Notes: generated by a model not told the origin, from the letters alone. Numbered from the stretch's first letter, positions 33,594-42,679 are shown. The stretch: 55,460 nt of DNA from an uncultured bacterium (GCA_905214305.1 CAJMLK010000017.1:1-55460); one strand, 5' to 3'. A program made the numbers and translations.

Positions 33594-34100
33594 GAAGGCT
33601 CCTTATGAGTTGTGGGCGTATTGCGGCCCGGCGGCTTGCTGTGGGGAGGCGCGTGAGAAGGGCGGCGCGTGTTGCCGCCGATGGTCTGAAGCTGCGGCAA
33701 AACCGGCATGGCCTTGCTTTTGTGATTGCGCTGCCTGCGGGGTGCGGTGTGGTGCGCAGAAGGCGCATGTGGGCCGCATGCCCTGTGGCAGCAAAAGTTG
33801 TGACGCATTTTCCGGCTCAGACCCGTTTTCCGGCCCTGCTCTGGGCTGCGCGGTGGATTGCGTCGTGCATGCACAGCGCCAGACACCGGGAAAGGCGCCT
33901 GACGCTGTGCATATTCATATTTCCACCGTTGCGGCGGGAGCAGTCACGCGCTGCCCGCCGTAAAGATGCAAGCGCAGCTTCAGCCGTTACGACAAAGGAA
34001 GTTACGGATCAAGACAGCAGCGCTGTTTGCTTGCGCGCTTAAGCATCAAAGCGAGCGTGGCTTACACCTTGAGAATCTACATTCTCAAAGTTTATCTGTT
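33594..34100. repeat. Intergenic region with a composite repeat element
   Basis: No gene. From about 33945 to 34104 the sequence parallels the element upstream of fliN (49367-49517) in order: GAGCAGTC, CCCGCCG(T/C)AAAG, G(C/A)AAGCGCA-type words, AAGCGAGCGTG, then a TTGAGAAT/ATTCTCAA hairpin (34069-34076 and 34081-34088) and ATCTGTTCTA. The element abuts the hisG stop codon. The segment 33983-34018 is also repeated in reverse near 29976-30013. Confidence 0.65.
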
Positions 34101-34994
34101 CTAGATGACCTTGTTCAGGGCGTATTCAATGATGCCTTCGGCCCCGGCTTCGCGCAGGCGCGGTATAAGGTCGCGCACCACGTCAACCTGCACCACGGAC
34201 TCGACGGAAAGCCACTTTTCGTCCCGCAGGGGAGACACGGTGGGCGAATTGAGCGAGGGCAGCATTTCAAGGATGAACGCCAGATTGTCCGCCGGGGCGT
34301 TCATTTTGAGGGCCACCAGATTTTCCGCCCGCAAGGCTCCCTGAAGCAGCAGGTCGAGCTGTTCGATCTTGGCGCGCCTGACCGGGTCGGCCCAGGCGTC
34401 CCTGTTGGCGATGAGCACAGGGTAGGACAGCATCACATCATCAATGATGCGCAAGCCGTGGGCGCGAATGGTTGTGCCTGTTTCTGTCACTTCCACGATG
34501 CCGTCGGCAAGGCCCTCTACCACTTTGGCTTCAGTGGCGCCCCAGGAGTAAAAAACATTTACGGGCACGCCGGCTTTTTCAAAATAGCGCCGGGTAAGGC
34601 CCTCCAGTTCCGTGGCGATGCGCTTTCCCGCAAGGTCGGCGGCGCAGCGATAGGGGGCATCGCCCGCCACGGCCAGCACCCAGCGGCAGGGCCTGTTGGA
34701 CGTTTTGGAGTACACGAGGTCAGAAACGCGCACCACCTTGTCTTCGTGATTGCGCTCGGTGAGCCAGTCAAGACCGGTGATGCCCACATCCAGCACGCCA
34801 GCTTCGATATAGCCGCCGATTTCCTGCACACGGCACAGCGAGGCCGTGATTTCAGGGTCGTTGATGTCGGGAAAGTAGTTGCGCGTGTGCTTGCGGATTT
34901 TCCAGCCGGCACGTTCAAAAAGATTGATGGTTGCTTCTTCCAGCGAGCCTTTGGGCACGCCGAGCTTGATGATGGGTTTTATGTCCGCGCTCAT
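34101..34994 (-). CDS. hisG: ATP phosphoribosyltransferase, long form
   Basis: First enzyme of histidine synthesis: ATP plus PRPP gives phosphoribosyl-ATP. The 297-residue length and the C-terminal ACT-like regulatory domain (from about residue 215, NLVALKMNAPADNLAFILEMLPSLNSPTVSPL) make it the long hexameric form that is inhibited by histidine and does not need HisZ. Catalytic-domain motifs: LGVPKGSLEEAT, VLDVGITGLDWL, and the PRPP loop VEGLADGIVEVTETGTTIRAHGL. It follows hisI after 11 bp on the same strand, with AAGGAAAG upstream. Confidence 0.97.
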   Translation of the reverse strand: MSADIKPIIKLGVPKGSLEEATINLFERAGWKIRKHTRNYFPDINDPEITASLCRVQEIGGYIEAGVLDVGITGLDWLTERNHEDKVVRVSDLVYSKTSNRPCRWVLAVAGDAPYRCAADLAGKRIATELEGLTRRYFEKAGVPVNVFYSWGATEAKVVEGLADGIVEVTETGTTIRAHGLRIIDDVMLSYPVLIANRDAWADPVRRAKIEQLDLLLQGALRAENLVALKMNAPADNLAFILEMLPSLNSPTVSPLRDEKWLSVESVVQVDVVRDLIPRLREAGAEGIIEYALNKVI

Positions 34995-35005
34995 GATTCT
35001 TTCCT

Positions 35006-35419
35006 TTATACGCCGTAAACTTTTTTGGGATCAAAGACCACGGGGGCGCACAGGCTGACTGCGCCGTCCTTCCATTCCCGGTAAAAACAGGTGCGTCGGC
35101 CCGTATGGCAGGCCGCGCCGCCCACCTGTTCCACAAACAGCAGTATGGCGTCGCTGTCGCAGTCAAGCCGCACAGCGCGCACTTTTTGTATATGTCCCGA
35201 AGTGCCGCCTTTATGCCAGATTTTTTCGCGGCTGCGGCTCCAGTAGTGGGCTTCGCCGCTTGCAAGGGTTTTGTGCCAGGCTTCTTCATTCATGTAGGCC
35301 AGCATGAGCACCTCGCCGCTGGCGTGGTCCTGTGCGATGGCGGGCAGAAGGCCCTTGCTGAAATCGGGGGAAAAAGCCTCGCCGGGGGCGGCGGAAGACT
35401 GCGGTTCGGGGGCTGTCAT
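35006..35419 (-). CDS. hisI: Phosphoribosyl-AMP cyclohydrolase
   Basis: Third step of histidine synthesis, opening the adenine ring of PR-AMP. The 137-residue protein carries only the cyclohydrolase domain (no HisE fusion). Motifs: MLAYMNEEAWHKTLASGEAHYWSRSREKIWHKGGTSGH, the metal-binding DCDSDAILL and the conserved cysteine pair in ACHTGRRTCFYRE. The ATG at 35419 has AAGGAG upstream; it leads a hisI-hisG pair. A candidate promoter TTGCGT-17-TACGTT lies about 80 bp upstream on the minus strand. I looked for a His-rich leader peptide upstream and found none. Confidence 0.96.
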   Translation of the reverse strand: MTAPEPQSSAAPGEAFSPDFSKGLLPAIAQDHASGEVLMLAYMNEEAWHKTLASGEAHYWSRSREKIWHKGGTSGHIQKVRAVRLDCDSDAILLFVEQVGGAACHTGRRTCFYREWKDGAVSLCAPVVFDPKKVYGV

Positions 35420-36067
35420 GGTCACTCCTTGAAAAGGCTGCGCCCTGTGTGGCCCCTGCATGGGCTTTGCGGGCGGCAAAGGGGATAAACGTACTCGCAA
35501 GAGGCATGGGACGCAAGCGCCACATGCCTGCCGGGCCGTTTTTGGGAACAGGTCAACGCTGAAATGCTTCACATTTCAACGTTGTCATTCTGCCGAAACG
35601 TGTGTTTTTTGGCAGAATCCACGCTACGCTGTGACGACACTGTCTGGAGCATTTATACTCTTTCAAAGGTAAAATGCTCCAGGGCCATTTGTCTGCACAA
35701 GGAGTCGTGCGGCACTGTTGTTTGGGTTGCGGTGCGTGGGTGCTGCGTTATTTATAGGCGGTCCGGGGGCTGCCTTGCGCGTTGCGTCGGCTGGCTGTGG
35801 CTGCGGTTTGAGGGGCGCCACTGGTGCGGACCTGTGTGGCGGCACGCGCGGGCAGTTTTCTGTTGTATGGCGGACAAAGGATAAAGAGCAGAGGCCGAGC
35901 AACAGAAATGCTGTCTTTCGTGTGTCGCGGCGGACGGCATCCACTGGGCTTTCATGCAAGCCGTGCCGCTGCCGGAAAACGGGTGAACTTGCGCAATCCG
36001 GCGCGCTGTGGCATGCTGCCCCGTTAGTAGTTTCATATCTAAAAGCGGCGTCCCGCCGGGAAAATAT
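35420..36067. other. Intergenic region between hisI and the DEAD-box gene
   Basis: About 650 bp with no credible gene. It contains several palindromes: TGAAATG/CATTTCA near 35568, TTCTGCC/GGCAGAA near 35588-35617, and a perfect 11-bp inverted repeat CTGGAGCATTT (35644-35654) with AAATGCTCCAG (35672-35682). The word ATGCTCCA recurs near 24730. It also holds the divergent promoters. Confidence 0.55.
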
Positions 36068-37771
36068 ATGCCTGAACACCAATCAAATATCGCACCTGAC
36101 AGTGCTTCCGCAGCGGCGGAAGACACGTCGACACACAGTTCGGAAGCTCCGCTTGAAGGGCTTTCCGTCAGTGAACCGGAAGATGCCCTGCCCAGAGTGA
36201 CCCTTGATGACATGCCCGCAGACATGCGCGCCGCCTGCGCCCGCGCCGGATGGCAGGGCCTCATGCCTGTGCAGTCGCTGGCGTTGCCCTATCTGCTTGA
36301 AGGGCGTGACATCATGGTGCAGTCGCGCACGGGCAGCGGCAAGACGGGCTGCTATCTGCTGCCCATGCTGCCCCGGCTTTCCGCCGAGCTCAAGGCGCCC
36401 CAGGCCCTTGTGCTGGCTCCCACACGGGAACTGGCCGTGCAGGTGGAGCGCGAAGCAGCCGTGCTGTTTGAGGGAACCGGCATTGTGACCGTGGCCGTTT
36501 ACGGCGGCGTGGGTTACAAAAAACAGATGGATGCCCTGCGCAACGGCGCGCAACTTATTGTTGGAACGCCGGGCCGTGTGCTCGACCATCTGCTGCGCCG
36601 CACCCTTGACCTCGGCGACCTGCGAGAGCTGGTCTTTGACGAGGCCGACCGCATGCTTTCCATCGGCTTTTACCCCGACATGAAGGAAATACAGCGCTAC
36701 CTGCCCAGGCGGCGCATCCATACCTGCCTGTTCTCGGCCACATATCCCCCGCATGTGCTCAAGCTTTCAGGGGAATTCATGGCTGAGCCGGCCATGCTTT
36801 CACTTTCGCAAAAAGAAGTGCATGTGGCCGAAGTGCAGCATCTCTTCTGCGAAGTGAAGCCGATGGATAAAGACCGTGCTCTGGTGCGTCTGCTTGAGAC
36901 GGAAAACCCGGCGTCGGCCATCATTTTTTGCAATACCAAGTCCAATGTTCACTATGTGACCGGCGTGCTTCAGGGTTTTGGCTATAATGCCGATGAACTG
37001 TCTGCGGATCTTTCGCAGTCGCGCCGCGAGGCCGTGCTTGAAAAAATCCGGCAGGGCAAGCTTCAGTATCTGGTCGCCACGGACGTGGCCGCGCGCGGTA
37101 TTGATATCCCCGAACTTTCCCACGTATTTTTGTACGAGCCGCCGGAAGACCACGAAAGCTACATCCACCGGGCCGGACGCACGGGCCGGGCCGGAGCCGC
37201 CGGTACGGTCATTTCGCTGGTGGACGTCATGCAGCGCATGGAACTTGACCGTATTGCCAAGCATTACAAGATCGGTCTTATCCCGATGGCTCTGCCTACG
37301 GACGAAGATGTGGCCCTTGTGGCGGGAACGCGCCTTACGGCCATTCTTGAAGGCCGTTTTCGCAACCTCACTGGCCTTGAGAAGGTGCGCGTGGCGCGCT
37401 ATGCCGCTCTGGCGCGGGAGCTTGCCGCCGAAAATGATGAAGAGGCAAGCGTCCTGCTGCTGGCCATGCTGCTGGATGCGGCCCATCAGGAAAGCCTGCG
37501 TGAAAACCGCTTTCCCGACCAGTCTTCCGGCGCGGCCGGGCAGCAGGGGCGCAGCGGTTCCGGCGGCGGCAGCGGCAGGAGCGGCAGAAGCTCCAGATCG
37601 GGCAATGCCCCCAGGGGCAGCTCTGTGGAACGGAAAGAAGAGGACAGCGCAGAGGGCGGCTCCCGGAGCGGAAAACGCCGTCGGCGTTCTTCACGTCGTC
37701 GTGACGGCGGGGAGCAGGGAAGGGACGCCGCGCCCACCAATGCGGCAGGCAAAACGGATACCGCTGAGTAA
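36068..37771 (+). CDS. DEAD-box ATP-dependent RNA helicase
   Basis: A 567-residue RNA helicase. Motifs in order: Q-motif region ending PVQSLALPYLL, motif I RTGSGKT, Ia PTRELA, Ib GTPGR, II DEAD in VFDEADRML, III SAT, IV IIFCNTKSN, V ATDVAARGID, VI HRAGRTGRAG. The first 45 residues are an acidic, Ser/Ala-rich extension; the last 80 are Gly/Ser/Arg-rich and basic (GSGRSGRSSRSGN, KRRRRSSRRR), typical of RNA-binding tails in cold-shock or ribosome-assembly helicases (RhlE/CsdA-like). The start at 36068 is the Met nearest the conserved core; its ribosome site is weak (GGGAAAA). Confidence 0.95.
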   Translation: MPEHQSNIAPDSASAAAEDTSTHSSEAPLEGLSVSEPEDALPRVTLDDMPADMRAACARAGWQGLMPVQSLALPYLLEGRDIMVQSRTGSGKTGCYLLPMLPRLSAELKAPQALVLAPTRELAVQVEREAAVLFEGTGIVTVAVYGGVGYKKQMDALRNGAQLIVGTPGRVLDHLLRRTLDLGDLRELVFDEADRMLSIGFYPDMKEIQRYLPRRRIHTCLFSATYPPHVLKLSGEFMAEPAMLSLSQKEVHVAEVQHLFCEVKPMDKDRALVRLLETENPASAIIFCNTKSNVHYVTGVLQGFGYNADELSADLSQSRREAVLEKIRQGKLQYLVATDVAARGIDIPELSHVFLYEPPEDHESYIHRAGRTGRAGAAGTVISLVDVMQRMELDRIAKHYKIGLIPMALPTDEDVALVAGTRLTAILEGRFRNLTGLEKVRVARYAALARELAAENDEEASVLLLAMLLDAAHQESLRENRFPDQSSGAAGQQGRSGSGGGSGRSGRSSRSGNAPRGSSVERKEEDSAEGGSRSGKRRRRSSRRRDGGEQGRDAAPTNAAGKTDTAE

Positions 37772-37785
37772 GCAGACGGGGTTCT

Positions 37786-38301
37786 ATGGGTCACATGGAC
37801 GGTACACCGGTTGCGCCCACGGGCGCATCCCCTGAAAAAACGCCGGGCGACGCCCTTGCAGGCACGCCACGGCAGGCTCTGGACAATTTTGCGGCTCTTT
37901 TTGAAGACGCAGATTTTACCGTGGAACTGGATTGCCTGGGAGTAGGGCGCATGCAGTTTTTGCGCCGTCGCCAGATGCTGCTGGAACTGCGGGGCCTGTA
38001 CGTTGCGCTGTGGCGCCTTGCGCTTGCGCGGTCTTTTCCGCAAGACGCCGGGCAGATGTTTGATACATTTTTGCAGGAGTACAAGGCCGGTCACAGAGAC
38101 AGGGCAGGCGCACAGGTGCTCGTGCGCGCCCGCGAATACTGGGGGATGCTTGAGCCGATGGGCGACGGCGACTTCAGCGATGTGGCCCGTCATCTCACAT
38201 CATTCTTTGCCCAGGCGGACAAAGGGGACAAAAGCGTCAACCTCAAGCTTGTCCTGCATATCCGCAAGGTCTACAAACTCATATTCGACAGGCTGATCTA
38301 G
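37786..38301 (+). CDS. Protein of unknown function (171 aa)
   Basis: Not recognised. After a Pro/Thr/Gly-rich lead of 25 residues the sequence is mostly helical, with a basic patch (MQFLRRRQMLLELRGLYVALWRLALARSF) and a C-terminal basic helix (VNLKLVLHIRKVYKLIFDRLI). It has no signal peptide, transmembrane segment or cysteine motif. It starts 14 bp after the helicase stop and probably shares its transcript. Good codon usage and an uninterrupted frame support a real gene; I would expect orthologues in related Desulfovibrionaceae. Confidence 0.75.
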   Translation: MGHMDGTPVAPTGASPEKTPGDALAGTPRQALDNFAALFEDADFTVELDCLGVGRMQFLRRRQMLLELRGLYVALWRLALARSFPQDAGQMFDTFLQEYKAGHRDRAGAQVLVRAREYWGMLEPMGDGDFSDVARHLTSFFAQADKGDKSVNLKLVLHIRKVYKLIFDRLI

Positions 38302-38465
38302 CGCTCATGCTGTTCCGGGGCGCGTCTGCATCTGTGCGGCGCATGCCCCGGTCTTCGGCCGCGCGGTACGTCCGCGCCCTGCGGGCAGTGTCTGCCCGGC
38401 GGCCACGGCCCGGCCTGCGCCAGCAAAAATCCACAAGTGTATCCTTGTTTCGGAACCGGCAGAAA

Positions 38466-39401
38466 ATGAATATCGCACACTCCATTGATGAACTGAATTT
38501 TACGGGAAACAGCGGCCTTACCATCGGCAACTTTGACGGTGTGCATCTGGGGCATCAGGCGCTTATCCGCCATACCCTTGACGTCTGCGCCGGTGAAGGG
38601 CTCACGCCTGTGGTCATGACCTTCTGGCCCCATCCCCGTCAGGTGGTCATGCCCCAACTGGGGCACATGCCGCTGACCACACGCGAAGAGCGCTTTGCCC
38701 TGCTGGAATCACTGGGCGTGCGCCATGTGCTGGAACTGCCCTTTACGCGCGAGCTGGCCGGTCTGGATGCCCCGTCTTTTGTGCGCACGTTTCTTGAGCC
38801 GCTGCGTTTGCGCCATCTGGTGGTGGGCTATGATTTCAGCCTGGGGCGCGACCGGGGCGGGCATGTGGATGTATTGCGCCGTCTGGGTGCGGACGCGGGC
38901 TTTTGCGTGGAGCAGCTGCCGCCCGTGGTTGTGGACGGCACGGTGGTCAGCTCCACCACACTGCGCAAGCTCATAGACGAGGGCAACGTGCGTGAAGCCG
39001 CACGTCTGCTTGGGCGCTTTCACGGTTTCAGCGGCGAAGTTGTGCACGGTGACGGGCGCGGCACGGGGCTGGGCTTTCCCACGGCCAATCTCGCCCGCCC
39101 GGAAGTGGTCATCCCGCGGGTGGGGGTTTACGCCACCCTCGCCACCCCGGCCGACAGCGGCAAAACCCGGCCCGCCGTGACCTGCATAGGCTGCAAGCCC
39201 ACCTTCGGCCAGAACGAGCTGAGCGTGGAAACTTTTTTGCTTGAGGGCGGCGACGACCTTTATGGCCGGACGCTGCGGCTGGATTTTGTGGAACACCTGC
39301 GAGGGGAAGAGCGCTTTGATTCCGTGGAGGCTCTCAAGCGGCAGATCGCTGCGGACGTGGAGCAGGCACGCCGTATACTGGCGGCCTTTGTACGGCACTA
39401 G
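38466..39401 (+). CDS. ribF: Bifunctional riboflavin kinase / FAD synthetase
   Basis: Makes FMN from riboflavin and FAD from FMN. The N-terminal adenylyltransferase domain has TIGNFDGVHLGHQALI (HxGH nucleotidylyltransferase motif) and VVSSTTLRKLIDEGNV; the C-terminal kinase domain has GRGTGLGFPTANLA and GVYATLA, the GxY and PTAN flavokinase motifs, and the final CIGCKPTFG with VETFLLEG. At 311 residues it is of normal length. The ATG at 38466 is chosen because the conserved domain begins there; the ribosome site is poor. The 160 bp before it show no other gene. Confidence 0.96.
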   Translation: MNIAHSIDELNFTGNSGLTIGNFDGVHLGHQALIRHTLDVCAGEGLTPVVMTFWPHPRQVVMPQLGHMPLTTREERFALLESLGVRHVLELPFTRELAGLDAPSFVRTFLEPLRLRHLVVGYDFSLGRDRGGHVDVLRRLGADAGFCVEQLPPVVVDGTVVSSTTLRKLIDEGNVREAARLLGRFHGFSGEVVHGDGRGTGLGFPTANLARPEVVIPRVGVYATLATPADSGKTRPAVTCIGCKPTFGQNELSVETFLLEGGDDLYGRTLRLDFVEHLRGEERFDSVEALKRQIAADVEQARRILAAFVRH

Positions 39402-39403
39402 AG

Positions 39404-39520
39404 CGGGTCACGAATGAAGTGATCTGCCTGTCATACGGGGATTTTCAGGCAAATCCCCGCCCACCGGATGCGGGCAGGCCTTTGCAGGCCGCAGGCGGGC
39501 ATTCCACGTATTCAATGTTT
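39404..39520. repeat. Structured intergenic element, relative of 26188-26308
   Basis: Immediately after ribF. It follows the same order as the element at 26188: AGAGC(G/A)G(G/T)T, ACGAATGAA(G/A)TGA, a GGGGATTTTCAGGCAAATCCCC-type hairpin, then a GGATGCGGGCAGGCCTTTGCAGG block. Pairing is looser than in the copy near the PFKFB-like gene. Confidence 0.6.
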
Positions 39521-39528
39521 CAGAAATG

Positions 39529-39561
39529 AAAAGGCCGATCCGGCATAAGGATCGGCCTTTT
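39529..39561. terminator. Bidirectional terminator between ribF and the YbjN-like gene
   Basis: A perfect 13-bp stem, AAAAGGCCGATCC pairing with GGATCGGCCTTTT, around seven bases. The A and T ends give a U-tract on either strand, suiting the two convergent genes. Confidence 0.85.
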
Positions 39562-39644
39562 CTGTCTGTGTCCGCCGCAGCAGTTGCAGCGGCAGGCGCA
39601 ATTTGCGTCAGGGCAGCTCGAAAACCGGACTGCCTGACGGGAAA

Positions 39645-40136
39645 TTATAACGGTGTTTTTTTGGATTGTACGGAAATCAGCTCGGAAAAATGCTTGAGGG
39701 ATGTTTTCCACAGGTCAAAGATTTCTTCCAGATTTTTCCGGGTCATGCCGTAACGCATGAAGACGTCCATTTCCAGAGCCAGGTCGCGATCCTGATCAAG
39801 GTAGGCTCTGGTATACACCTTTTTGGTATTCCATTTGTTGATTTCTTCCATAGGAAAGTCTTTGGCTTTCCATATGCCCAGGAATTGCAGGGTGCTGCAA
39901 CTTTTGCCGTCGGTACATCCCGAAAACCATATGGCATACTTTGTGCCGTCTATACGCCCCTGAATGATGGGCGTTCCCTTGGATGAGGCGCTGAGTTCGG
40001 CACTGCCGAAACCTTTGGCGACTTCAAGTATTTTCTCATGGTCAGAGGCGGTAATAATATCGCTGTTAGCCATGGCCCCGGCGGCAAAGGCGCAGGTCAT
40101 CCACAGGCTCAGCGCGAGCGTTAAAAGTTTTTTCAC
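39645..40136 (-). CDS. YbjN-domain secreted protein
   Basis: A 163-residue protein with a cleavable signal peptide (MKKLLTLALSLWMTCAFAAGAMA, likely cut after AMA). The mature part has YAIWFSGCTDGKSCSTLQFLGIWK, then INKWNTKKVYTRAYLDQDRDLALEMDVFM, a pattern of the YbjN sensory/regulator-like superfamily (type III chaperone fold). The cysteine pair in GCTDGKSC could form a disulfide outside the cytoplasm. Function is unknown; YbjN-like proteins are linked to stress and motility traits elsewhere. AGGAGAAA precedes the ATG. Confidence 0.8.
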   Translation of the reverse strand: MKKLLTLALSLWMTCAFAAGAMANSDIITASDHEKILEVAKGFGSAELSASSKGTPIIQGRIDGTKYAIWFSGCTDGKSCSTLQFLGIWKAKDFPMEEINKWNTKKVYTRAYLDQDRDLALEMDVFMRYGMTRKNLEEIFDLWKTSLKHFSELISVQSKKTPL

Positions 40137-40402
40137 TTGTTTCTCCTGATAGTATATTGCGTTATCCCGGCATCCGTGCCGGAGCGAAAGGCGCGAAGGG
40201 CATCATGGCCCGCTTTTTTCGCGAAGCTCTCTTTACCATTATACAACGCATTTCCTGTTTGTAAACGCTTTTGATTCTCCCTATTAATATCGGTCACCAA
40301 ATAAGGAAGCATTATATAGAAGCAAAGATGACGTCATGTTTCAGCGGAAAACGCCCCCCGCGTCTGGTGGTCATTGTCTGCGCTTTGCCGTATGATCAAA
40401 CG

Positions 40403-41227
40403 ATGATACGCGCTGATCTGCATAATCACACTTTGGCCGCCCACGGCCAAGACACCGTGGGCGACATGTATGAGGCAGCCAGGAAACGTCATGTGGACTG
40501 GTATGGATTTTCCGAGCATTCCCCTCTGCCGCCGGGCTACTCCTGCCCCCTGTACAAGGGGGACCTCAACGTGACCTTTCCCGCCTATGTGGAAGCGGTG
40601 CTGGCGCTCAAGGACAGTGCGCGCCCCGGCGGGCCGCAGGTGCTGCTCGGCATGGAGCTGGACTGGCTGCCCGTGAATATGGGGTGGATGGAAGACCTGC
40701 TGGGCCGGTATCCTTTTGACTATGTCATCGGCGGCTTACATTTTGTTCACGATGTGCCCATCGGCTCCCCGCGCAGCTGGGGCGAGGAACTGACCTTGCC
40801 CGAGCGCTTTGCCCGCTATGAAGCCTATTATGGCGAAATGGCCCGGCTGGCGGCCGGGGGCCTTGTGGATGTGGTGGCTCACCCGGACTTTATCAAGGTC
40901 TGCTGCTACGAAGATTTTCAGACGTGGCTGCGGCAGCCGGGCAGTCTGGACATTGTGGCGCACGCCCTTGAAGCCATGCGGGATCAGGACGTGGCCATGG
41001 AAGTTTCCTCCGCGGGCCTGCGCAAGGCGTTTCGCGAACCGTATCCCGGCCCTGTCATCATGCGTCTTGCGGCGGATCTGGGGCTGGATATCAGTTTTGG
41101 GTCCGATGCCCACGCCGCGGCCGAAACCGTATCACACTTCGATGATCTGGCGCGCTACGCCCGCTCGTTTGGCTTTAGCCGCAACCGCATCGCCGTGGGG
41201 AGAGAGCGGCGCAAGCTTGAATTCTAG
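40403..41227 (+). CDS. PHP-domain histidinol phosphatase-type protein
   Basis: A PHP phosphoesterase of the HisJ/HisK class, which removes phosphate from histidinol phosphate. Metal-binding motifs in order: IRADLHNHT (residues 2-10), GFSEHSPLPP, the catalytic GMELDWLP, GGLHFV, VVAHPDF and SFGSDAHAAA. Length from the chosen start is about 274 residues, normal for HisJ. The start is uncertain: ATG at 40403 begins the conserved core, while ATG at 40328 would add 25 unconserved residues; neither has a clear ribosome site. It lies about 5 kb from hisI-hisG, which supports but does not prove the histidine role. Confidence 0.85.
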   Translation: MIRADLHNHTLAAHGQDTVGDMYEAARKRHVDWYGFSEHSPLPPGYSCPLYKGDLNVTFPAYVEAVLALKDSARPGGPQVLLGMELDWLPVNMGWMEDLLGRYPFDYVIGGLHFVHDVPIGSPRSWGEELTLPERFARYEAYYGEMARLAAGGLVDVVAHPDFIKVCCYEDFQTWLRQPGSLDIVAHALEAMRDQDVAMEVSSAGLRKAFREPYPGPVIMRLAADLGLDISFGSDAHAAAETVSHFDDLARYARSFGFSRNRIAVGRERRKLEF

Positions 41228-41231
41228 CTGT

Positions 41232-41282
41232 AGAGCAATTTCACCTTGAAATTGCTCTGGCGGCTGCGTGAGCCGTCGCCCG
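41232..41282 (+). repeat. AGAGCAA hairpin element, copy 1
   Basis: A perfect 12-bp stem, AGAGCAATTTCA pairing with TGAAATTGCTCT around CCT, followed by GGCGGCTGCGTGAGC. It is 48 of 51 identical to 49369-49419. It begins five bases after the stop codon of the PHP phosphatase gene. Confidence 0.85.
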
Positions 41283-41309
41283 ACGTGGGCTGACCCGGCC
41301 TGCTGCCTG

Positions 41310-41389
41310 TTGCCTGCTGCCTTGCGCTGTTGCCTGCTGCCGTGCGCTGTTGCCTGCTGCCGTGCGCTGTTGCCTGTTGCCTTGCGCTG
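41310..41389 (+). repeat. 20-bp tandem repeat, four copies
   Basis: Four head-to-tail units of TTGCCTGCTGCC(T/G)TGCGCTG at 41310, 41330, 41350 and 41370, nearly identical, preceded by a partial unit. The period is not a multiple of three and the region has no gene, so it is non-coding. Confidence 0.9.
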
Positions 41390-41795
41390 TTGGCGCTGCT
41401 CGCGGGCTGCTCGGGCGGTTCCGCTGCGGGCCAGACCCGGAAAAGAACGCAGACCGGTCTTTTCATTTACTGCGGCGCAGCAACAGGCCTCGGCACACCG
41501 AAACACGGCTGTAACTGCCTGATATTCGTCATCTTGCGCACTACATTCGCCACGGGCAGAGTCGCCGCACAGCGGACTTTTGCTCTTCCTGCACAGGCAC
41601 ACGCCTGCCCGCCATCTGCAAAACAAGCATTTTCAGCTACCTGTGTTGACAGGGAACTGTATTTCTGAAATCTATACTGAGACTATTCATTCGCCTTAGC
41701 TTTAAGCGTTGCTATCATAGAATTCCTACCAAATTGCATTGTATTGTATCCAAGCCATCGCGGGGCAGATAGAGCAGGCCCCAGCAGGAGAAATC
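41390..41795. other. Upstream region of the cytochrome operon
   Basis: No gene. The last 150 bases are AT-rich and should hold the operon promoter: TTGACA at 41646-41651 and TATACT at 41673-41678 are present, but their spacing of 21 is longer than normal, so the assignment is doubtful. Confidence 0.4.
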
Positions 41796-42677
41796 ATGAA
41801 ATACCGCAGCGTGTACCTGGGGCTTGTTCTGGCAGGCGTGTTGCTTGTTTTCGGTGTATGGGCACTTTCTTTTTTCAGCTCAGCGCTTTCGTTGCAAAGG
41901 GTGGCTCTTGATTCCGAAGCTGCCGCCAAAAGGGTTGCCGTGCCGTCCGGGCAGGCCCTGTTCAATCCGCCCCGTCCCGAAGACGCGCCGGAGAGTATTC
42001 GTGAAGAAGTCATGCTCGGCTACAGGATCATGACCGAAACGAAAAAATACGCCGGGCAGTATATCGGCAAGGACAGCCAGCTTTCCTGTTCGAGCTGCCA
42101 TTTTGAGGGCGGCCGGTCCATGGAGAGTTTTTCGCTTGTAGGTGTGGGGGCGACCTATCCCCGTTACCGCGACCGCAATGAATATACCATCGACCTCGGC
42201 ATACGCATTCAGGGCTGCTTTGACCGCAGCATGAACGGCACGCCGCCCCCGCTGGACAGTCAGGTCATACAGTCGCTGCTGGTGTACCTGCAATGGATTT
42301 CCAAAGATATTCCCGTCTATGCCGATCTGCCCTGGGCCCTGCCTGAAAGTATGGACAATCCCCACAAGCCCGATCCGGCCAATGGCGAAAAAGTGTACAA
42401 AAACGTGTGCGCCCGCTGCCACGGCCTTGAAGGCGAAGGCACGGACATTGCCCCGCCCGTATGGGGCGACGGCGCATACAATGACGGCGCAGGCATGCAC
42501 CGCATCCGCACCCTCTCCATTTTTGCATGGCGCTTTATGCCCAAGAATGCGCCTTCCCTGACGCAGGAAGAGGCGCTTGACGTGGCGGGCTACATCCATG
42601 AGCAGCCCCGACCGGCCTTCAAGCCCACCCATTCCGAAAAGATCGTGCGGCTTATCCCTCTGACGGAAGGGAACTAG
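41796..42677 (+). CDS. Membrane-anchored di-heme cytochrome c
   Basis: A 293-residue periplasmic electron carrier held by an uncleaved N-terminal membrane helix (residues 7-27). Two heme c sites are visible: CSSCH at 98-102 within the first domain (followed by FEGGRSMESFSLVGVGATYPRYRDR, reminiscent of the TsdA/SoxA-like COG3258 group) and CARCH near 204 in the second. Methionine ligands are likely in the second domain (WRFMPKNAP). It is the first gene of a three-gene operon with two membrane proteins that carry three more c hemes, so it probably passes electrons to or from them. AGGAG precedes the ATG at 41796. Confidence 0.88.
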   Translation: MKYRSVYLGLVLAGVLLVFGVWALSFFSSALSLQRVALDSEAAAKRVAVPSGQALFNPPRPEDAPESIREEVMLGYRIMTETKKYAGQYIGKDSQLSCSSCHFEGGRSMESFSLVGVGATYPRYRDRNEYTIDLGIRIQGCFDRSMNGTPPPLDSQVIQSLLVYLQWISKDIPVYADLPWALPESMDNPHKPDPANGEKVYKNVCARCHGLEGEGTDIAPPVWGDGAYNDGAGMHRIRTLSIFAWRFMPKNAPSLTQEEALDVAGYIHEQPRPAFKPTHSEKIVRLIPLTEGN

Positions 42678-42679
42678 CC

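Noticed and set aside
35420..35700. A possible histidine leader peptide upstream of hisI
   Set aside because: No short frame with a run of His codons and no terminator with a U-tract were found on the minus strand.
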